Positions 59,376-64,000 of a stretch of DNA of 64,000 nucleotides are shown piece after piece; the first letter of the stretch is position 1; every line of letters begins with the position of its first letter. The DNA comes from Zhihengliuella alba. Lineage in GTDB: Bacteria; Actinomycetota; Actinomycetes; Actinomycetales; Micrococcaceae. Where the stretch lies: positions 1 to 64,000 of the forward strand of contig NZ_BAABCJ010000001.1 of assembly GCF_039538765.1 (NCBI RefSeq). Reading direction: 5' to 3'. Both the position numbers and the translations under genes were made by a program. The notes under the pieces were generated by a model, which ran no database searches, was not told the DNA's origin, and was given only the letters and a program-made list of their open reading frames with translations.

Positions 59376-60773
59376 GTGAGCGAGATTGCAGAAGCCCCCA
59401 AGCCACTGACCACGCCGATCCCCGGACCGGCGGCAGACCCGGGCCTCGACGCCTGGCGCGAGCTGCCCATCCAGCAGCAGCCGGACTGGCGCGGAACAGA
59501 CGAGCACGCGCGGGCGGTGGACGAGCTCTCGTCGCTGCCGCCCCTGGTCTTCGCCGGCGAGGTGGACGTGCTGCGTCAGCGGCTGGCGGAGGCCGCGCGC
59601 GGCAAGGCCTTCCTGCTCCAGGGCGGGGACTGCGCCGAGACGTTCGACGGCGCGACGGCGGACAAGATCAGCGCCCGCGTCAAGACGATCCTGCAGATGG
59701 CCGTGGTCCTGACCTACGGCGCATCCATGCCTGTGATCAAGATGGGCCGCATGGCCGGCCAGTTCGCCAAGCCGCGCTCGTCCAACACCGAGACCCGCGA
59801 CGGCGTGACGCTGCCGGCCTTCCGTGGCGACATCGTCAACGGGTTCGAGTTCACCGAGGAGTCCCGCCGGCACGATCCGTCCCGCATGGTCCGGGCGTAC
59901 CACACGGCGGCCTCGACGCTGAACCTCATCCGGGCGTTCACGCAGGGCGGCTTCGCCGATCTCCGGCTGGTCCACCAGTGGAACCAGGGCTTCAGCGCCA
60001 ACCCGGCCTACAAGCAGTACGAGTCGCTCGCCGCCGAGATCGACCGGGCGGTCCGCTTCATGGACGCCTGCGGAGCGGACTTCGACGCCCTGAAGCGCAC
60101 CGAGTTCTTCGCCGCCCACGAGGCGCTGCTGCTCGACTACGAGCGCTCGCTCACCCGCACCGACTCGCGCACGGGGCTGCCCTACGACACGTCCGGCCAC
60201 TTCCTGTGGATCGGCGAGCGGACCCGGCAGCTGGACAGCGCGCACGTCGACTTCCTCTCGCGCGTCCGCAACCCGATCGGGGTGAAGCTCGGGCCGACCA
60301 CGTCCGGCGACGACGCGCTCGCGCTGATCGACAAGCTGGACCCGAACCGCGAGCCGGGACGCCTGACGTTCATCACCCGCATGGGCGCGAAGAACATCCG
60401 CGAGAACCTGCCCTCCCTGGTGGAGAAGGTCACCGCCTCCGGTGCCGAGGTGCTCTGGGTGACGGACCCGATGCACGGCAACACCGTGACCAGCGCCAAC
60501 GGGTACAAGACACGCCGCTTCGACGACGTCATGGACGAGGTCCGCGGCTTCTTCGAGGTCCACGACGCCCTCGGCACGGTGGCCGGCGGCCTGCACGTCG
60601 AGATGACCGGCGACGACGTCGCCGAGTGCCTCGGCGGGGCGGACCCGATCCGCGAGGAGCAGTTCGACGATCTGTACGAGTCGCTCTGCGACCCGCGCCT
60701 GAACCACCGCCAGTCCCTCGAGATGGCGTTCCTCGTCTCCGGGGCGCTCGCCGCACGGGGCCCGCGCAGCTGA
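59376..60773 (+). CDS. aroG: Class II 3-deoxy-7-phosphoheptulonate (DAHP) synthase
   Basis: 465 residues from the GTG at 59376. Plant/mycobacterial-type class II motifs are clear: FLLQGGDCAETFDG, KMGRMAGQFAKPRSSNTET, FRGDIVNGFEF, SGHFLWIGERTRQLD, GVKLGPTT, WVTDPMHGNT and GGLHVEMTGDDVAECLGG. It joins phosphoenolpyruvate and erythrose 4-phosphate at the entry of the shikimate pathway. Linked to the kinase gene as in mycobacteria. The tyrA gene in the same window is the end of the same pathway. Confidence 0.96.
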   Translation: MSEIAEAPKPLTTPIPGPAADPGLDAWRELPIQQQPDWRGTDEHARAVDELSSLPPLVFAGEVDVLRQRLAEAARGKAFLLQGGDCAETFDGATADKISARVKTILQMAVVLTYGASMPVIKMGRMAGQFAKPRSSNTETRDGVTLPAFRGDIVNGFEFTEESRRHDPSRMVRAYHTAASTLNLIRAFTQGGFADLRLVHQWNQGFSANPAYKQYESLAAEIDRAVRFMDACGADFDALKRTEFFAAHEALLLDYERSLTRTDSRTGLPYDTSGHFLWIGERTRQLDSAHVDFLSRVRNPIGVKLGPTTSGDDALALIDKLDPNREPGRLTFITRMGAKNIRENLPSLVEKVTASGAEVLWVTDPMHGNTVTSANGYKTRRFDDVMDEVRGFFEVHDALGTVAGGLHVEMTGDDVAECLGGADPIREEQFDDLYESLCDPRLNHRQSLEMAFLVSGALAARGPRS

Positions 60774-60813
60774 GCCTCGGCCGCGGCCGGCGGTGCCCGG
60801 CCGGCGTCGGCGC

Positions 60814-60819
60814 TAGGGT
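60814..60819 (+). promoter_or_regulatory. -10 element TAGGGT of a leaderless transcript
   Basis: TAGGGT ends six bases before the ATG at 60826 without a ribosome-binding site between, the pattern of leaderless actinobacterial genes. Confidence 0.45.
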
Positions 60820-60825
60820 GGGGCC

Positions 60826-61293
60826 ATGTTCACTGACGTCGACTACATGACGCCCATGGTCCTGCTGGCGTGCGCGGTCATCGTCGGCCTCTTCGGAGTG
60901 CCGCTGTTGGTCCACGCGCTCTTCCGCTGGCGGGTGTTCAAGCGCGCCCCCGAGCCCCTGCAGACGTACGCGCGGCGCCGCGGCCTCCGGGTGGAGTCCC
61001 TCCTGGGGGCGGCGCTGATCGTCGCTGGGGCGGCGCTGGCGGCGGCCGGAATGGCCGGACTGGGCCGCGCCGAGGACGCCGTCGTCGGGAACGTGCTCCG
61101 GGCGGAGCCGGAGGTCGCCGCGGTCGAGGACTACACCTGGACCGGATCGCACGCGCTGGTGGATCTCAGGATGCAGGACGGCTCGGTGCACGAGGACGCC
61201 CGGGTCGCGCTCCTCCCGGACGGGGAGCCCCGCATCGAAGGCGTGCCCGGGCTCGGCGTCGAGCCCGCACCCGAGGACGAGCCCGGGAGCTAG
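60826..61293 (+). CDS. Hypothetical membrane protein with extracytoplasmic domain
   Basis: 155 residues. Two membrane helices (MVLLACAVIVGLFGVPLLVH and SLLGAALIVAGAALAAAGMA) flank a basic loop (RWRVFKRAPEPLQTYARRRG). A hydrophilic 80-residue C-terminal domain of unknown fold follows. Its TAG stop overlaps the kinase stop on the other strand (CTAG). No known family is recognised. Confidence 0.72.
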   Translation: MFTDVDYMTPMVLLACAVIVGLFGVPLLVHALFRWRVFKRAPEPLQTYARRRGLRVESLLGAALIVAGAALAAAGMAGLGRAEDAVVGNVLRAEPEVAAVEDYTWTGSHALVDLRMQDGSVHEDARVALLPDGEPRIEGVPGLGVEPAPEDEPGS

Positions 61294-63590
61294 ACGACGC
61301 CGATCGTCACCGTGGAGCCCTCCGGAAGCTTCCCGCCGGCCGGTTCCTGGGTGGCGACCGTGTTGAAGATGATGCCGAAGGTGCCCTCGGTGACCTTCAC
61401 CGCGAAGCCGGCGTCCTCCAGGATGCGCCGGGCCGTGTCGAGCTGCTGGCCCGTCACCTTCGGGACCTCGACCATGCGCGGTCCCTCGGAGACCACCAGG
61501 GACACGGTGCTTCCCCACTCGAGCTTGCCCTCGCCGGGGCTCTGGGAGACGACCGCGCCCTTCGGGATCGACGCATGGTGTTCGGTCCCGGACTGCTCGC
61601 CGGCGAGTCCGGCGGCCTCGAGCAGCCGCACGGCGTCGTCGAGCGATTCGCCGACCACGTCCGGCACGGGCACCGGCGCCGGGCCGCGCGAGACCACGAA
61701 GGAGACCTCCGTGCCGCGGCGGACCTGCTTGTCCGGGGTCACGGACTGGGAGACGATCTCCCCGGCCGCGATCGACTCGCTGTACTCCTCGGTCAGCTCC
61801 CCGACCGCCAGCTGCGCGTCCGCGAGCAGCCGCTCGGCGTCCTCCGCGGTGCGTCCGCGGAGGTTCGGCACGGCGAAGAGGTCCGGCCCACGGGAGACGA
61901 TCAGCTCCACGCCCTGGAACCGGCGGATGGTGGTGCGGGCCTCCGGCTCGGTCCCGACGACGAGCCCGTTGTCGAGTTCTTCGTAGTACACGCGCCGCTG
62001 GGCCGCCTCGACGCCGAGGGCCGCGAGCTCCCTGGCGGCCCGGTCCGCCGGCTGCCCCTGGAGACTCGGGATGACCACGGGCGCGCCGGGGCCCGCGCCG
62101 AAGAACCAGCCGGCCGTGCCGAGGATCGCTGCGAGCAGCAGGACGATCACGGCCCAGACGACGCCGCGCCCGCGGGTGTTCCGCTCCAGCCGGGCGGTGG
62201 GGACCTGCGCCGTCCGGCGCCACCGGCGTTGCTCGAGCTTGCTCTGCCGGCGCTGCTGCCGTGGCGTCAGGGCGCCGGCGCCGTCGCGCCCGTCGTCGTG
62301 CTCTCCGTCTCTGTGCCCGTCGTCGTCGTACCCACCGTCCTCGGCGGCGGCCGCGGGCGCGTCGGCGGGACCGGCCGGCCGGGGCACGGCACGCGTGTAG
62401 GCGCGGGTCTGTGCCTGGTCAGTCGGGATGACGCTGGTGGCGTCGTCGCCGTGCGAAGAACCGTCCGGGGCGAGCACCTCGGTGTGATCGTCGCCGGCCG
62501 AGCGGCCGTGATCGCCGGCCGCGGGAAGGACCTCGGTCGCGTCCGACGGCGCGCCGCTGCGCTGGCCGAGCACCTCCGTGGCCCCGTCGGGGCCGGCGTC
62601 ATCCGATGCCACGGAGGGGTCGTCGTCCCCGGCGAGGACATCCGTCGCGTCGGCGGCGTCTGCCGCGTCGGCGGCCGCGACGGGGCCCTCGGCCCGGGCC
62701 CGGTCCGCCGCGGCCAGCGCGGCGGGTGCGACGACGTCGAGCTGCTCGTCGGTGAGCGTCGCCCGGATGTGCTCGATCTCCCCGAGCAGGGCGTGCGCGT
62801 CATGCGGGCGCTTCTCCGGGTCCTTCGCGGTGCACCACTCGACCAGCTCGTCGAGATCCTGGGCGAGCCCCGGGACGCGGCGGGAGGGCGGCGGGACGGT
62901 CTCGTTGACGTGCTTGAAAGCGACGTTGATCGGGAGCTCGGCGGCATGCGGCTGCCGTCCGGTCAGCAGCTCGTAGAGCATGATCCCGACGGCGTAGAGG
63001 TCGCTGCGCTCCTCGGCCGGTTCGCCGGTGACCAGCTCGGGGGAGACGTAGGCGACGGTGCCGACGAGCGTGCCCGTGGCCGTGTGGTTGGTCGTGGCGC
63101 GCGCCAGTCCGAAGTCGGCGACCTTGACCCGGCCCGCTGCCGTGAGCAGCACGTTCTCCGGCTTCATGTCGCGGTGGACCAGGCCGGCGTCGTGGGCGGC
63201 CGCCAGACCCTCGATCACGTCGTGCATCAGCTCCAGCGTGCGGCGGGGCGTCAGCGCGCCCTCGGCCCGCAGGAGGTCGCGCAGCGTCCGCCCGCGGATG
63301 TACTCCATGACCAGGTAGGCGTGGGGGCCGTCGACGCCCTGGTCCAGGACGTTGACGATGTGCTCGTGGGAGACCTTGGCGGCGTTGACGGCCTCGGCCT
63401 CGAACCGCGCGACGACCTCGGGATCCTGCGCCAGGTGGGGGTAGAGCAGCTTGACGGCGACGTCGCGGTGCAGACGCAGGTCGGTCGCGAGGTAGACCGT
63501 GGACATGCCGCCGTGGGCCAGCCGGTGCTTGATCCGGTACCGGCCGTCAATCGTCTGCCCGTGGAGTGGGTCGTCTCGCAACTGTGCCAC
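61290..63590 (-). CDS. pknL: PASTA-domain Ser/Thr protein kinase (PknL-like)
   Basis: 766 residues from the GTG at 63590, six bases behind a -10-like TACGAT and with no ribosome-binding site, so probably leaderless. The kinase domain has the glycine loop AHGGMSTVY, Lys47 (VAVKLLY), HRDMKPENVLL and VADFGLARA. A long Asp/Ala/Thr-rich linker, one membrane helix (GVVWAVIVLLLAAILGTAGW) and four PASTA repeats outside (VVIPSLQG, FAVPNLRG, VPVPDVVG, VEVPKVTG) follow. PASTA repeats bind peptidoglycan fragments. Synteny with aroG suggests PknL, but PknB-like domain layout makes the exact orthology uncertain. Confidence 0.9.
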   Translation of the reverse strand: MAQLRDDPLHGQTIDGRYRIKHRLAHGGMSTVYLATDLRLHRDVAVKLLYPHLAQDPEVVARFEAEAVNAAKVSHEHIVNVLDQGVDGPHAYLVMEYIRGRTLRDLLRAEGALTPRRTLELMHDVIEGLAAAHDAGLVHRDMKPENVLLTAAGRVKVADFGLARATTNHTATGTLVGTVAYVSPELVTGEPAEERSDLYAVGIMLYELLTGRQPHAAELPINVAFKHVNETVPPPSRRVPGLAQDLDELVEWCTAKDPEKRPHDAHALLGEIEHIRATLTDEQLDVVAPAALAAADRARAEGPVAAADAADAADATDVLAGDDDPSVASDDAGPDGATEVLGQRSGAPSDATEVLPAAGDHGRSAGDDHTEVLAPDGSSHGDDATSVIPTDQAQTRAYTRAVPRPAGPADAPAAAAEDGGYDDDGHRDGEHDDGRDGAGALTPRQQRRQSKLEQRRWRRTAQVPTARLERNTRGRGVVWAVIVLLLAAILGTAGWFFGAGPGAPVVIPSLQGQPADRAARELAALGVEAAQRRVYYEELDNGLVVGTEPEARTTIRRFQGVELIVSRGPDLFAVPNLRGRTAEDAERLLADAQLAVGELTEEYSESIAAGEIVSQSVTPDKQVRRGTEVSFVVSRGPAPVPVPDVVGESLDDAVRLLEAAGLAGEQSGTEHHASIPKGAVVSQSPGEGKLEWGSTVSLVVSEGPRMVEVPKVTGQQLDTARRILEDAGFAVKVTEGTFGIIFNTVATQEPAGGKLPEGSTVTIGVV

Positions 63591-63596
63591 CGTTCG

Positions 63597-63602
63597 ATCG
63601 TA
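63597..63602 (-). promoter_or_regulatory. -10 element TACGAT for the kinase gene
   Basis: On the minus strand TACGAT is followed after six bases by the GTG start, which fits a leaderless transcript. It supports the start at 63590 over a longer frame that stays open to 63686. Confidence 0.45.
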
Positions 63603-63650
63603 GTCAGCTCGCGCGCGGTCGCGCCGGACCGACGCGGGCGCCGGGGCGGC

Positions 63651-63683
63651 GAAAAGCCCCGCGGCCGGGATGCCCGCGGGGCT
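63651..63683 (-). terminator. Terminator of whiB1
   Basis: Read on the minus strand, agccccgcgg pairs with ccgcggggct (63683-63674 with 63664-63655) and is followed by tttc. It lies about 65 bases past the whiB stop and just ahead of the kinase promoter. Confidence 0.75.
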
Positions 63684-63746
63684 CATGTTGCCAGCTGTCC
63701 TGCTGCTAGAGGCGCTCGCAGGGGAGCGCCGGGGCCGTTCCTCCGG

Positions 63747-63995
63747 TCAGGAGGCGCGGCGGGCGCGAGCGGCGCGACGCTTGAGCGCGCGGCGCTCGTC
63801 CTCGCTCATGCCGCCCCAGACGCCTGCGTCCTGGCCGGACTCGATCGCCCACTGCAGGCAGGTATCGATCACTTCACACGTCCGGCAGACGCTCTTGGCC
63901 TCTTCGATCTGCAACAAGGCCGGGCCGGTGTTCCCGACGGGGAAGAAGAGTTCCGGGTCCTTGTCCAGGCAGGCCGCGCGACTACGCCAATCCAT
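63747..63995 (-). CDS. whiB1: WhiB1-type iron-sulfur transcriptional regulator
   Basis: 82 residues. The four iron-sulfur ligands are Cys9, Cys37, Cys40 and Cys46. The GVWGGMSEDERRALKRR turn and basic tail are those of WhiB1, as is the MDWRSRAACLDKDPELFFPV start. WhiB1 is an essential [4Fe-4S] protein that responds to nitric oxide and works with the primary sigma factor (mycobacterial knowledge). The gene is complete, but its promoter lies beyond the window end. Confidence 0.95.
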   Translation of the reverse strand: MDWRSRAACLDKDPELFFPVGNTGPALLQIEEAKSVCRTCEVIDTCLQWAIESGQDAGVWGGMSEDERRALKRRAARARRAS

Positions 63996-64000
63996 GCTCG

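Overview
The window is high-GC actinobacterial DNA. Gene content and order point to the order Micrococcales, most likely Micrococcaceae (inference from synteny, with no database search). The run HAD phosphatase - tlyA - NAD kinase - recN - pyrG - Nudix - xerD, then parA-like - scpA - scpB - rluB - tyrA - cmk - der, follows the mycobacterial order around Rv1692-Rv1713. The garA - MerR - DUF151 - MerR block follows Rv1827-Rv1830. The acyl-CoA synthetase / acyltransferase / class II DAHP synthase / Ser-Thr kinase neighbourhood resembles Rv2176-Rv2187. Starts are ATG, GTG and occasionally TTG, many genes overlap by ATGA, and several genes look leaderless.

Layout. 1-118: 3' end of a 5S rRNA gene and its terminator. 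359-11141: a plus-strand housekeeping run covering an Arg/Gly-repeat protein, phosphatase, rRNA methyltransferase, NAD kinase, RecN, CTP synthase, two Nudix hydrolases and XerD. 11240-19925: an accessory metabolic block that interrupts the xerD-parA synteny. It holds a methylcitrate (propionate) operon under a GntR regulator with two TGTATACA palindromes, a CitA/CitB-type two-component system, and a divergent C4-dicarboxylate carrier. 20080-27519: chromosome segregation (ParA-like, ScpA, ScpB), RluB, TyrA, Cmk and Der.

27683-35623: a genomic island at tRNA-Pro(GGG). The tRNA 3' half is repeated imperfectly at 35542-35563, followed by what looks like the original tRNA terminator. The island carries IS481 and IS3 debris. 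Between the right end of one IS3 copy and the left end of another lies a 4.3-kb cargo: ECF-like sigma factor, HTH/anti-sigma candidate, ImmA/IrrE metallopeptidase, a 51-residue basic protein, a Cas2/VapD-like small protein, and a coiled-coil CHAT protease. A DEDDh exonuclease-BRCT protein lies beyond it. This cargo is the best candidate for an undescribed (possibly defence) system. No integrase is visible in the island.

36043-45783: AI-2E family exporter, TetR regulator with a DUF1304 membrane protein and an NADPH oxidoreductase, then a secreted 1,980-residue alpha-amylase/pullulanase fusion behind a LacI-type operator. 45939-48746: GarA, FtsR-like MerR, DUF151 and a second MerR. 48817-64000: ParA-like ATPase, pyruvate carboxylase, a MinD-like ATPase preceded by five 16-bp repeats, acyl-CoA synthetase, esterase, acyltransferase, class II DAHP synthase, PASTA kinase and WhiB1. 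GarA has an ETTS phospho-acceptor motif and the PASTA kinase is in the same window, which suggests Ser/Thr kinase control of central metabolism alongside pyruvate carboxylase.
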